From contig NZ_LT907844.1 of NCBI RefSeq assembly GCF_900215505.1, forward strand, positions 496,001 through 560,000: DNA of 64,000 bases, written 5' to 3'. The translations under genes and the position numbers were made by a program. Below are positions 36,581 to 45,915 of the stretch, piece after piece. Source of the DNA: Cohaesibacter sp. ES.047. GTDB taxonomy: Bacteria > Pseudomonadota > Alphaproteobacteria > Rhizobiales > Cohaesibacteraceae. The stretch's first letter is position 1. The number at the start of each line of letters is the position of its first letter. The notes beneath the pieces are model-generated. The model saw nothing but the letters and a program-made list of their open reading frames with translations, had not been told where the DNA came from and made no database searches.

Positions 36581-37173
36581 ATTCTGTGGACCATGAATGT
36601 CTCCTGTTGGCCCGGCGACGATGTGGCAATCGATGGCCGAGTGGATTTGCAAGATGCGGAGGAACTGGAAACATGATGCGGCTTGCCACCTGCTGCATAT
36701 CAGCCAGTAACAATGTCGGACTTGAAACAGGTCCAGCTCGCCAGCACATGATGCCTGCCTTAATCCGCATTCCGCCACCAAACAGGCCGCCGTTGGGATT
36801 CCTGACAAAATTTGACCAAGCCTATGGAGCCGCCTTCCACGGGTGATGTATCCGGGGATTGGAAGGGGCTGTGACTTCTAGTATGAATCTAAAGCTTCGG
36901 GATAAACCTTAGCCTTACCGTTCAGGTTTCTGGGACCACTTCAGATCGGCATGCTCGAAAGGAGCATGATGCGCTGTTCCAATAGCTTCCATTCCTTCAA
37001 ATTTTAGTCAAAGCGCTAAATCACCCTTCACCATAGCAGCAACAATCCGGCGCTCGGCTACGCGAAAATACCATTTAGATAAAATTCGAACTATTCCGAA
37101 AAGAGGATACACAGCGCTTTCAGGCAATTTGATCTCAGGTTCTAGCCGGAGATTGAAACGCCATGAAAACGGG
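36581..37173. other. Region between the RpiR gene and IS6 copy 2
   Basis: About 590 bases with no intact gene. It contains the recombinase-tail relic at 36648-36770. The remainder, up to the IS6 end, shows no recognisable feature. Confidence 0.5.
36648..36770 (-). pseudogene. Relic of the recombinase C-terminal tail
   Basis: Minus-strand residues CWRAGPV...LLLADMQQVASRIMFPVPPHLA align with GWRCVYV...SLAERQRLATLIMYPVPPHLA, the end of the degenerate recombinase at 8076-8678, and the similarity stops exactly at its C-terminus. The frame has no start and continues beyond, so this is a fragment of a second copy. Confidence 0.55.
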
Positions 37174-38065
37174 GGGCGCGTCGCAAAGTTTCAATCAGGC
37201 CCTGTTTGTGCTGTGATCAGCGTCATTTTCATGCTTCGTTAACTTTTTGAAGTCCAAAGAGGAGAGCAATGAGATCATTCTGTTCGCGAACGGTCCATGT
37301 CTCCGCGAAGTCGAAGCCCTTCTTAAGCCACAGCATGGCTTCGAAACCAGCGATGGTTCGTCTCGCAGCATGGAAGGATCGGAAACCACCAATCCTGGGC
37401 ATATTCTTCTTTACCCTGAAATGATCACTCTCAATACGCTGCTGCAGATGCTTGGTAACATAATGGACTGGGTCCGGCCGCAGGTGGCCTTTGTCGACCG
37501 ATTGTTTGATCGTTGACGGGAATGTGTTGGCACCGTCAGTGCCGATCTTGCCCGGCGACAGGAGCGGCTCATCCTTGAGCATTTTGTTGAAGAAACGCTT
37601 TGCTGCATCAAGATCTCTATTGGCGGTGAGCAGAAAATCCACGGGATTGCCGTGCTTATCTATGGCTCGGTACAGATATTTCCACTTCCCCCGCACCTTG
37701 ATGTAAGTTTCATCCACCCGAATAGACCCGCAATGGGGTTTGCGAAACCGACGCAACCGTTTCTCGATCAAGGGAGCGTAGGTCAGAACCCATCGGTTGA
37801 TTGTGCTATGGTCAACTTCAAAGCCGCGCTCAAGGAACATTTCTTCGAGATCCCGATAGCTCAACGGGTAACGCAGATACCAAGATACCGCCTGAATGAT
37901 CAGCCACGCCTCAAATTGTCTGCCTTTGAAGTCATCTTTCGATTTTCGTTTCAGCTTTTCGGCAATGGCATTGAGAATCATACGACGCTCCTTCAATAAA
38001 TCGGAGCACCTTCTCACCGCACAAATCTCAAATCCTGGTTAACGACAAAAGTTTGCGACAGGGCC
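37174..38065 (-). mobile_element. IS6-family insertion sequence, copy 2
   Basis: The same 892-bp unit, in the same orientation as copy 1. Flanking 8-mers AAAACGGG and GAAGCGAC do not match. Its right end cuts the start of an IS1182-type transposase gene. With copy 1 it encloses the amino-sugar cluster. Confidence 0.9.
37229..37981 (-). CDS. IS6-family transposase, copy 2
   Basis: Identical in sequence to the copy 1 transposase, with the same ATG after AAGGAG and the same DDE residues. Confidence 0.93.
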   Translation of the reverse strand: MILNAIAEKLKRKSKDDFKGRQFEAWLIIQAVSWYLRYPLSYRDLEEMFLERGFEVDHSTINRWVLTYAPLIEKRLRRFRKPHCGSIRVDETYIKVRGKWKYLYRAIDKHGNPVDFLLTANRDLDAAKRFFNKMLKDEPLLSPGKIGTDGANTFPSTIKQSVDKGHLRPDPVHYVTKHLQQRIESDHFRVKKNMPRIGGFRSFHAARRTIAGFEAMLWLKKGFDFAETWTVREQNDLIALLFGLQKVNEA

Positions 38066-39282
38066 GAAGCGACGTCGTCTTCTGGATCATTCATGGGCTG
38101 AAGTGTTTCGGAAGCACCTTCTTGATGAGCTTCCTATCGAGGAATTACTACCGCATTTTGACGACAGGATTGGGCGCCCTTCGAAGGATCTGCATATCGT
38201 CATTGGCGTTCTGCTTTTGCAGCAATTGCATGATCTGAGCGACGCGGCTACCGTCGAGGCGTTGGCGTTCAATATGGCCTGGCACTATGCGCTGGATGTA
38301 CGCTCAGAGGCTGATTGTTATTTCTGTGAAAAGACCTTGCGAAATTATCGCCGCCTTTTCATTGCCGAAGGGCTGGATAAAGTTCTGTTCCATCGTGTTA
38401 CAGATCGCTTGGTGCGTGCTTTTAACGTGAATACGGATCATCAGCGCATGGATTCAACTGCTTTACGTTCCGCCATGCGTAGCCTGACGCGGCTCGGGAT
38501 CGTCGTTGAGACCATTTCCAAATTCGCGCGTGAGCTTGAGCGGGTTCATCCCCAATTGCATACGCAAATTGATGGTGAAATCATCTGTCGTTATGTTGAT
38601 CGAAAAGGGAGCGGTTGTTTTGCAAATACGGCGCCAAGCGCGTCCCGGCGCACGCTTGTTGAGGCAGGATGTGATTTACTTGGGCTTGTCGTGCAATTCA
38701 AAGACACCGCTGCTGCGGATTTACCTGGATACACATTGCTGGATCAGGTTTTGAAGGAGCAGTTCGAGGTCTCGTTAGAGCAAGATGATAAGCCGACTGC
38801 AATTGCAACTCCACGCAAGCCCGGTGATATGCCTTGTGATGGCATAAAGTCCCCTGCTGATCCAGATGCCAGTTACAATGCTCATCGTGGGCTTGGTTAT
38901 ATGGCACAAATCGTCGAGACCTATGTTGAGGATGATGAAGAAGAGGCGCCCCGATTGCCGGATTTGATCACTTTTGTATCGGTTCACAAAATGACAGTGC
39001 ATGATAAGAACCAATTACCGACCGCCTTTGATGATCTTACCGCTCGCTCAATTGTACCAAGAGTATTGCTGGCTGATTCACATTATGGATCGGCTGACTG
39101 CATGGAATTGGCAACCAAATGTGGCGTGAGCCTAATGGCACCAGCACAAACGTCGAAAGGAAGCCAATCGGGGCGATTGACACTTGAGGACTTCAGCCTT
39201 GATGAAGGCGGTTTGGTACTGGAATGCCCAAACGGCGTCACTCCAATATCGACTTCTGCAGCCACCGCAAAACTGCAGGCGC
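38066..39282 (+). pseudogene. IS1182-family transposase, truncated at both ends
   Basis: The frame reads RRLLDHSWAEVFRKHLLDELPIEELLPHFDDRIGRPSKDLHIVIGVLLLQQLHDLSDAATVEALAF..., the N-terminal DUF772 domain of IS1182 transposases, followed by the DDE domain (MDSTALRSAM, LADSHYGSADC). The start is removed by IS6 copy 2. The C-terminal Cys-rich domain is replaced at 39283 by the IS256 end, which supplies a chance stop at 39317. Not functional. Confidence 0.85.
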
Positions 39283-39340
39283 GGGACTATGGAGAATTTT
39301 GTGCCCTGGCGTGGTAACTCTAATATGAGGAGACCCACGT

Positions 39341-39572
39341 ATGAGCATCGACAAAGCCCTTTTGGATCATCTGATGGAAGGCCGCAAAGCGGGCGATCTG
39401 TTCGGAGAGGACGGGATTCTGCAAGAACTGACCAAGGCGCTGGCCGAACGAGCCCTGAGCGCCGAACTGGACGAGCATCTGACCGAAGAACGCGCCGATG
39501 CACCACCTGAAGGCGCGAACCAGCCGCCAAACCGTCGCAATGGCAGCAGCCAGAAGACGGTGACCACCGACA
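39341..39572 (+). pseudogene. IS256 transposase copy 2, N-terminal fragment
   Basis: Starts MSIDKALLDHLMEGRKAGDLFGEDG like copy 1 and follows it to KTVTTD, then enters the IS21 fragment and stops at 39586. Four bases, GACA (39569-39572), are shared by both partners at the junction. Confidence 0.88.
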
Positions 39573-39866
39573 ACCGGTCTGCATAAGGATCCAATTTGCT
39601 TGGACGGGGTGGCGTCGTGAATTTAGGTTCAACCACCCCCTCACGAAGATATTTTCTGATGGTATTACGTGACAATCCCGTGCGCCGAGAAATCTCACGA
39701 ATTGGCATTTTGTCGCGTAATGCCCAACGCCGAATGACACTTAAAAAGCCCATGTCGATCACTCCAAATCTCCCCGATGTAAATCGTCGGGGACCAGTGT
39801 TCACATGGGTCAATTCTCAGTGACAATTTTACTTCATACCGGGTCAGTTCTCAGTGACATTCAACA
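39573..39866 (-). mobile_element. IS21-family end fragment inside IS256 copy 2
   Basis: Carries the first 40 or so residues of an IS21 istA on the minus strand (MGFLSVIRRWALRDKMPIREISRRTGLSRNTIRKYL...) and the element end with two copies of TCTCAGTGACA, finishing in TTCAACA at 39866. It is close to, but not identical with, the copy at 26601-27288 (for example EPKFTTP versus EPKFKTP). Confidence 0.8.
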
Positions 39867-40681
39867 CGTCCCCGAGCCTGATTTCGGCGATCACCGATGC
39901 CGTGATGGAGGAAGTGACCGCCTGGCAGAACCGCCCGCTGGAACCGTGTTATCCGATTGTGTTCATGGACGCGATCCGGGTCAAGATCCGCACCGACGGC
40001 GTGGTTCTGAACAAGGCGGTTTTTGTGGCCCTGGCTGTTCTCCCGGACGGCACCCGCGACGTTCTGGGGCTTTGGTTCCAGGCCAATGAGGGTGCCAAGT
40101 TCTGGGCTAAAGTTCTCAGCGACCTGCGCAACCGTGGTGTTCAGGACATCCTCATCGCCGTCGTGGACGGTCTGAAGGGCTTCCCTCAGGCCATCGAGGC
40201 AGCCTTTCCTCAGACCCAGGTCCAGACCTGTATCGTGCATCTACTGCGCCATTCCATGAGCTTTGCCAGCTACAAGGACCGCAAGGCCGTCGCTGCGGCT
40301 CTTAAGGCTGTCTACACCGCTGTAGACGCCACAGCCGCGGAGGCGGCGCTGGCGGAGTTCGAAAACAGCGACCTTGCCGCCAAATACCCGGCAATCGCGC
40401 CGAGCTGGCGCCGGGCCTGGAACGAGGTGATCCCGTTCCTCGACTATCCGCCCCAGGTGCGCAGGCTGATCTACACCACGAACGCCATTGAAGCACTGAA
40501 CTCGAAAATCCGACGGGCCGTTCGCTCCCGCGGGCATTTCCCCAGTGACGAGGCAGCTGCGAAATTGATTTATCTCGCCCTGAATGCTACCTCTGTGGAA
40601 TGGAAACGCTCCGTGCGCGAATGGAACTCAGTGAAAAGCCAATTCGCCATAATGTTCGAAGATCGTTTCCCAATGGCGTAA
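39867..40681 (+). pseudogene. IS256 transposase copy 2, C-terminal fragment
   Basis: Resumes at SPSLISAITDAVMEEVTAWQN and keeps all three catalytic residues (FMDAIRV, VVDGLKG, NAIEALN) to the normal stop. A short frame with ATG 39854 in the IS21 end could express it, but the N-terminal DNA-binding part is missing. Confidence 0.85.
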
Positions 40682-40716
40682 TCAAAGCGCCAGGGCACAA
40701 AATTCTCCATAGTCCC

Positions 40717-41007
40717 TCTTCCAGGAATAATGGCAATACCTCCCTTGCCCTCAACATCCTCTCTGATTGCATTCGCGTCATAGCCCCTGTCTGCAATGAA
40801 GACCTTTGGATCTGGCAAATCCTCATCTTGCAACAGGTCATAATCGGTATAGTCGGAGCACTGCCCCGGTGATATCTCGGCCTTGATGGGTAAGCCATGC
40901 ACATTCGTGATCAGATGAATTTTCATCGTGAAGCCACCTTTTGAGCGGCCAAAACCTTCTTTTGGAGTCCCCCTTTTGAGCCCGCTGCCTCCTCTCTCGG
41001 GACATTG
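40717..41007 (-). pseudogene. IS5-family transposase, second frame, 3' truncated
   Basis: Minus-strand coding GGFTMKIHLITNVHGLPIKAEISPGQCSDYTDYDLLQDEDLPDPKVFIADRGYDANAIRE...GGIAIIPGR is the central DDE part of IS5/IS427-type transposases (ADRGYDAN holds the second Asp). It continues into the IS256 end as a chance fusion. Confidence 0.82.
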
Positions 41008-41346
41008 CTAACGCAATGCCCTGCCGGGCAGTGGATGATGGGCGCGGATGACGGTGCTGTCGATCATTTGAACCTGATTTGGTGCGGCGCCACTCTCGTT
41101 CAGCGCCTCAAGAACCATTCCCCAGAGACCCGCCAAAGTCCAGCGTCGGAATTGGCGATAGACCGAAGACCATTTGCCGAACTCCGCCGGCAAGTCACGC
41201 CACTGTGCTCCAGTACGAGCAATCCAGAAGACCCCGTCAAGTACCAAGCGATGATCTCCCGCCGGGCGACCGCCACGACCACGGATCGAGTGGATGAAAG
41301 GTTCGAAAAATGCCCATTCCGCATCGCTCATTGTCAATCGCGCCAA
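41008..41346 (-). CDS. IS5-family transposase, first frame
   Basis: A 112-residue product, MARLTMSDAEWAFFEPFIHS...GGRPAGDHRLVLDGVFWIARTGAQWRDLPAEFGKWSSVYRQFRRW...MIDSTVIRAHH, with the N-terminal DUF4096 region and the first catalytic Asp (MIDST). The start is TTG 41346. It should connect to the second frame by frameshifting; that part is broken here. Confidence 0.82.
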   Translation of the reverse strand: MARLTMSDAEWAFFEPFIHSIRGRGGRPAGDHRLVLDGVFWIARTGAQWRDLPAEFGKWSSVYRQFRRWTLAGLWGMVLEALNESGAAPNQVQMIDSTVIRAHHPLPGRALR

Positions 41347-41370
41347 GATAGCCTCCTTGAAAGCTATCTT
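41345..41370 (-). promoter_or_regulatory. Hairpin sequestering the IS5 transposase start
   Basis: Arms AAGATAGC (41370-41363, coding direction) and GCTATCTT (41352-41345). The loop contains AAGGAG, the likely ribosome-binding site, and the TTG start lies in the 3' arm. This would limit translation of the transposase. Confidence 0.5.
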
Positions 41371-41489
41371 GAATCATATCTCAGCTGATTTGGGAATAAA
41401 GTTTGTCAACAAAACCTAGCGGGTTAAATGCGAGATTTTCGCGCTTTCACCTGCTCCGGATCAGTTTTGGGACATCTTATTTTCGAGTG

Positions 41490-43001
41490 TTAAGGGCTAC
41501 CAATTGTAGCCTCATCCTTTGGCTTTTTGTCTGAAAAGTTCTGCCAGAACACGAAAAGCAGAAAAGCGAATGCGAGCGCGAGAAGGATGGCACTGATCGG
41601 CCTGAAGATGAATTGCGTCCAATCACCTCCATAAACAATCATACCGCGCCGCAAGTTTGCTTCGGTTACGGTTCCAAGGATAAGGCCCAGGATAACCGGC
41701 GCAGTTCCATAACCATATCGATTGAGGAAGAAGCCTAAAATACCAAATCCAAGCATCAGCCATAGCTCGAAGACGGATCCGTTCACCCCATACACACCCA
41801 CAGCGCAAAACATTAAAATAATTGGCATCATCAGATGCTGCGGAACTTTGAGAATACGGACAAAAAGCCGAATACCGATCAACTGCATCAAGAACATTGC
41901 AATATTGGCGATAATGAACGCAAAGAAAATGGCATAGATCGTGGAAGATTGTTCATCAAAAAGAGCTGGTCCTGGCCGTACGCCTTGGATCACAAGTCCT
42001 CCCATTAGAACAGCAGTAGACACTTCTCCAGGAATTCCAAGAGTCAGCATTGGAATCAACGCCCCACCTGCAGTTGCGTTGTTTGACGTTTCTGATGCTA
42101 CAAGCCCCTCATAATGTCCCTTACCAAATTTTTCTGGTGTCTTGGACATACGTTTTGCCTGATCATAGGATAGGAACGACGAAATTGAACCGCCAGCACC
42201 AGGAATAGCCCCTACAAAGACACCGATAAGGGTAGAGCATGTGATCACTTTCCATGCCTTGGCAAGAAGTCCAAAGGGCGGCTTTGCGGATTGAAAATTC
42301 TGAGCCGCTTCTGGCTGCTTTTCATTACCCGACTTGATAACGAGATCCTGCAGGACTTGAGAAACGGCAAAAAGGCCAATCAGTGCTGGGAGCAACCCAA
42401 TACCTGTTATCAGATCAGGCTGACCAAAGGTTGACCGTAAAACGCCAGTCATAGGATCAGCACCAATTGTCCCAAGCCAAAGACCAATGAAACCGGCTAC
42501 TAGCCCCTTTAGCATCGACCCTGCCGATACAGACGCGATGATGACCAGGCCGAAGACTCCGAGAGCAAAAAACTCAGCAGGGCCAAAGCTCAGAGCAAGT
42601 CTAGCAATTGGCGGAGAAAGCAAGATCAGCAAGAGCGAACCCAGAATCCCTCCTATAAAGGAAGCGCTAATCGAGAGACCAAGAGCTGTTCCGGCTTCCC
42701 CATTTCGAGCCATAGGGAAGCCATCAAGCGTCGTTGCTACTGACGCTGGCGTTCCGGGAATACCTAACAAGATCGCAGGAACAGCTCCGCCTGCAAATGC
42801 GCCGCAAAAGGCACCGAGCAATGTGGCCATGCCTAAGACAGGACCCATGCCATATGTAAGAGGGATCAGCAGTGCAATAGCCATTGCGGCCGTTAACCCT
42901 GGCAAAGCTCCCATAATCAAACCAAGAAATGTTGCTGCAAATATTGCAAGAAGCACTTGGAAATTTGCAACCATACCAATGGCTTCAAATATAGTGTCCA
43001 T
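41490..43001 (-). CDS. tctA: Tripartite tricarboxylate transporter, large permease (TctA family)
   Basis: A 503-residue inner-membrane protein with about 11-12 helices and the family blocks GALPGLTAAMAIALLIPLTYGM, LLGIPGTPASVATTLDGFPMA and GAIPGAGGSISSFLSYDQAKRMSKTPEKFGKGHYEGLVASETSNNATAGG. It carries a dicarboxylate, tricarboxylate or sugar acid across the inner membrane by a secondary, binding-protein-dependent mechanism. It is the last gene of the tctCBA order on the minus strand. The gar-like genes nearby suggest a sugar diacid as substrate. Confidence 0.93.
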   Translation of the reverse strand: MDTIFEAIGMVANFQVLLAIFAATFLGLIMGALPGLTAAMAIALLIPLTYGMGPVLGMATLLGAFCGAFAGGAVPAILLGIPGTPASVATTLDGFPMARNGEAGTALGLSISASFIGGILGSLLLILLSPPIARLALSFGPAEFFALGVFGLVIIASVSAGSMLKGLVAGFIGLWLGTIGADPMTGVLRSTFGQPDLITGIGLLPALIGLFAVSQVLQDLVIKSGNEKQPEAAQNFQSAKPPFGLLAKAWKVITCSTLIGVFVGAIPGAGGSISSFLSYDQAKRMSKTPEKFGKGHYEGLVASETSNNATAGGALIPMLTLGIPGEVSTAVLMGGLVIQGVRPGPALFDEQSSTIYAIFFAFIIANIAMFLMQLIGIRLFVRILKVPQHLMMPIILMFCAVGVYGVNGSVFELWLMLGFGILGFFLNRYGYGTAPVILGLILGTVTEANLRRGMIVYGGDWTQFIFRPISAILLALAFAFLLFVFWQNFSDKKPKDEATIGSP

Positions 43002-43013
43002 TTGGAGAACTCC

Positions 43014-43502
43014 TCATGGGAAGATTAAGCCGAAGCCGTAGGAGAAGGTGAAATAGACAAGCATTGCCGACATAGCAGAGAAAGCAGCCACGATAGCCAA
43101 AAAGCGGGCCAATTTTTTTCTAATCGCTTCGATCCCCATTGCCCACGCACAAGTGACCGTCGCAAAGAAAAGGAATAACGTGGTAGAGATGATGAAGCCC
43201 AAAATGTTCATCAGCACGATGTACGAAGCCAGAAGCGCGCAGATTGCTATCGCCGAGGTGATTTGCTGCCCACCAAGGGGCTGAATGCGATCATCTGCAT
43301 CAGATTTCCGCAAGTCCCCTATTAGCACCCCAAGAATTGCAATAATTCCAAGGCCACAGACCATCGTAGGAAAATCCCCAGGGCCAATCTGGCTAATACC
43401 ACCGGCATTGGGTAGCATTTGGGCTTGCCGGACACCAATGGCAGCAGCAAGCAGAAGCGCGATATCGAAGAGTACACGCCCAGAAAGAAGTTTCATGTCC
43501 AT
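43014..43502 (-). CDS. tctB: Tripartite tricarboxylate transporter, small permease (TctB family)
   Basis: A 162-residue membrane protein with four helices, of the usual TctB size. ATG 43502 (MDMKLLSGRV) or 43496 are both plausible; the frame extends to 43526. It lies between tctC and tctA with 12-base spacing to tctA. Confidence 0.85.
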   Translation of the reverse strand: MDMKLLSGRVLFDIALLLAAAIGVRQAQMLPNAGGISQIGPGDFPTMVCGLGIIAILGVLIGDLRKSDADDRIQPLGGQQITSAIAICALLASYIVLMNILGFIISTTLFLFFATVTCAWAMGIEAIRKKLARFLAIVAAFSAMSAMLVYFTFSYGFGLIFP

Positions 43503-43583
43503 TCCACTATGCTTCTGCTTCCGCAAGAATCGGTTTCCTTGCGGAAGCGCATGGTTGACTTATTCAAAGCGAATTCAATTGGA

Positions 43584-44528
43584 TTACTGGGCCGCCACCT
43601 TTTTAGCCAAAGGTATCATCACGCGTTCACCCTCATCCATGAAGGCCTTCAGATCCTCGCCAAAGACAGGCGAAACCTCGACACCAAGGTTCTTTGAAGC
43701 CTCAATGAATTGAGGATCTTTTATGGCCTTTTCAATCGCAGCCTGCCAAGCCTTTTTGACTTCCGGATCGACGCCTGCGGGCGCGGCAAATCCTCGCCAT
43801 TGCTGAACGGAAAGATTCAGCCCGAGATCCTTAGTTGTCTTAACATTCTCAATGAGAGACGATTTGCCCGAAGAGACGATAGGCACTAGACCGTCATCAC
43901 CGTCCATCGCAGCAACCAGATCCGCAGGAGAAAGAACCACACCTTCAATATGCCCACCCAATGCGGCGGCAGCTGCTTCAGATGCTCCACCATATGGAAC
44001 AAACTGTACATTCAGGCCGAGCTCTTCTGCCATTGCCATCGCCATAATGTGGGTGGAAGAACCGACGCCCGCAAATCCAAGTCGGATGGTCTTATCCTTG
44101 GCATAATTCAGGAAGCCGTCATAATCCTTCCATTCATCCGATGCTTTTGCTGCAAGCACATATGGTTCCATTCCGACTGCTGCAATATAGTCAAAATCAT
44201 CGAGTGAAAAAGTGACATTTCCCATCCCAATAAGGGTGTAAAAAGCATTATTTGCAATGGCCACGGTATAGCCATCTGGTTTTGCAGCCAACACTTGCAT
44301 CATACCAACAACACCGCCACCACCAGCGATATTTCGCACAGCAACACCCACTCCAAACGCATCCTCCAGTGGCTTTTCTAGGGCTCGAATAAAGCTATCC
44401 GTCCCGCCACCTGTCGCGTACTGAACAACGATCGTGATATCCTTTTTTGGAAAACCGTCTGCTGCGAATGCCATATTGGATGTCAACGCGACAGAAGCCA
44501 GAAACAGTCCGGCAAATAAAGACTTCAT
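43584..44528 (-). CDS. tctC: Tripartite tricarboxylate transporter, periplasmic receptor (TctC/Bug family)
   Basis: A 314-residue Bug-type receptor with a Sec signal peptide (MKSLFAGLFLASVALTSNMAFA). It has the family ligand-loop features VQYATGGGTDSFIRAL, NIAGGGGVVGM, FAGVGSSTHIMAMAMAEELG and VPYGGASEAAAALGG. It is first in the transporter operon and divergent from the GntR gene, whose control region lies between them. Confidence 0.93.
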   Translation of the reverse strand: MKSLFAGLFLASVALTSNMAFAADGFPKKDITIVVQYATGGGTDSFIRALEKPLEDAFGVGVAVRNIAGGGGVVGMMQVLAAKPDGYTVAIANNAFYTLIGMGNVTFSLDDFDYIAAVGMEPYVLAAKASDEWKDYDGFLNYAKDKTIRLGFAGVGSSTHIMAMAMAEELGLNVQFVPYGGASEAAAAALGGHIEGVVLSPADLVAAMDGDDGLVPIVSSGKSSLIENVKTTKDLGLNLSVQQWRGFAAPAGVDPEVKKAWQAAIEKAIKDPQFIEASKNLGVEVSPVFGEDLKAFMDEGERVMIPLAKKVAAQ

Positions 44529-45123
44529 ATTAAACCTCCCAGTTTAACTCACTGCGTAGAAAGCGCAGAATTTTCTCAACAAAACTGCCCAGGCAACCAG
44601 TAAGGCTACCCACAAATCCAGGACATGCATGGGGAAAATTTGGTGAACATGGAGGGCGGATATGTCTACCAGTTCACCTCGAACATGACACTGCCATCCG
44701 TATATTTACCGATAGCAACAGGTCAATTCACTCGTACTCTAACAGATTACCGCACCTCGAAAAGTGGTGCTTTCTCTGTTCCTAACACACACGATCTCTT
44801 CCCAACTAGCCCCTCCCAATACGAGTTTGACCTCTCAAAGACCTCATGGCGTTGAGTTCCAACTCACTTTACCAGCTATCCAATTGGGCAAAAACTGAAT
44901 AGCCAACACTGCATTAAAGCAGAAATCTATTAGCGCTTCTCTTCATATATACTAATATCACAGATACTAAGTCATTGCAATTAGAATACTAATATCATAG
45001 ATATCTTTTTCGGTTGACAGCGCATCGCAAATTGCAGACCTTCACCAGTGTCAGAACACCAAATTGGTTGGACACAATAGGAAAACCAATATTTGCGAGA
45101 TCCATCGCATCTGCGAGTAAAAC
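44529..45123. promoter_or_regulatory. Divergent tctC / gntR control region with direct repeats
   Basis: About 595 non-coding bases. Two direct repeats ATACTAATATCACAGATA (44949-44966) and ATACTAATATCATAGATA (44986-45003) differ at one base and start 37 bases apart, in front of the GntR gene. They are the best candidates for GntR binding sites. No other structure was recognised. Confidence 0.6.
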
Positions 45124-45816
45124 TTGGCCACATCGAAATCAAATTCTCAGAATCTTCTTCGAGCAAAGACCACTTCTGATCAACTCTACTCGTTGCTCAG
45201 AATTCGAATTCTTGATCTTCAGCTCGCTCCTGGCGCGGTTATTTCTCGGCGAGAGTTATCCGAAGAGTACGGCGTAAGTCCAATGCCATTGCGCGAAGCA
45301 ATTGCGCGTTTGTCCGCAGAAGGGTTAATAGACATCCATCCACAATCAAAGACCATGGTTTCAAAAATTGACATGGACGACGTTAGACGGATGCATTTCA
45401 TGCGAATGTCAGTGGAAATGGAAGTCGCTCGGGTTCTCGCAGATTCTTTTGCCCCTATGGCTGAAGCAGAAGAAATCCTGAGACAACAAGAAGCAGCTCT
45501 CTCAAGAAATGACATTATGGAATTCTCCACACTCGATCGGATTTTTCATCGCAGCTTTCATGCTGAAGCGGGATATGAAGAACTCTGGGATCTTGTTATC
45601 TCACATTCAGGACACATTGACCGGGCTCGCAAATTAAACCTTCCTGCCTCTGGAGCAGGCCGCGCAGCGAAGTTTCTTAAGGACCACCAAGACATGATCC
45701 GGGCGGTACAAAATGGCTCCAAAGATGAAGCCAGCAACGCAGTTCGCGAGCATCTTCAAAGATTTACTGTTTTTGCTGAGCAGGCCCGTGTCAGAAATCC
45801 AGAATTTTTCAAATAG
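45124..45816 (+). CDS. GntR-family (FadR/FCD) transcriptional regulator
   Basis: A 230-residue regulator: N-terminal winged helix (LYSLLRIRILDLQLAPGAVISRRELSEEYGVSPMPLREAIARLSAEGLIDIHPQSKTMV), then an FCD ligand domain with metal-binding His positions (FHRSFHAEAG, ISHSGHIDRAR, KDHQDMIRAV). FCD regulators often respond to organic acids or sugar acids. The start TTG 45124 is chosen because no closer upstream codon exists; it is not certain. Divergent from tctC, which it probably controls. Confidence 0.88.
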   Translation: MATSKSNSQNLLRAKTTSDQLYSLLRIRILDLQLAPGAVISRRELSEEYGVSPMPLREAIARLSAEGLIDIHPQSKTMVSKIDMDDVRRMHFMRMSVEMEVARVLADSFAPMAEAEEILRQQEAALSRNDIMEFSTLDRIFHRSFHAEAGYEELWDLVISHSGHIDRARKLNLPASGAGRAAKFLKDHQDMIRAVQNGSKDEASNAVREHLQRFTVFAEQARVRNPEFFK

Positions 45817-45915
45817 GCTTGCCCCTCAATTTCGAAAATGCATCCACGGTATCAATCAGGAAAACAGGCCCGCAGATGCATTACTTCTCAGGACAATGGA
45901 TACCGTCACCCCATC

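Larger units (their letters stand above)
39283..40716 (+). mobile_element. IS256-family element, copy 2, rearranged
   Basis: Both ends are present (GGGACTATGGAGAATTTTG and its inverse at 40716), but the flanks differ (GCAGGCGC and TCTTCCAG), so there is no target duplication. About 60 codons of the transposase are replaced by an IS21 end fragment (39573-39866). One flank is IS1182, the other IS5, which suggests recombination between IS256 copies rather than simple insertion. Confidence 0.85.
40717..41424 (-). mobile_element. IS5-family element, truncated by IS256
   Basis: Contains orfA (41008-41346) and most of orfB up to GGIAIIPGR, where the IS256 end begins. The outer end near 41424 (minus-strand AGGTTTTGTTGACAAAC) is a guess. 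The C-terminal DDE part of the transposase is missing. Confidence 0.75.

Noticed and set aside
44625-44855. 76-codon frame between tctC and the GntR gene
   Set aside because: No ribosome-binding site or family features; it lies in the control region.
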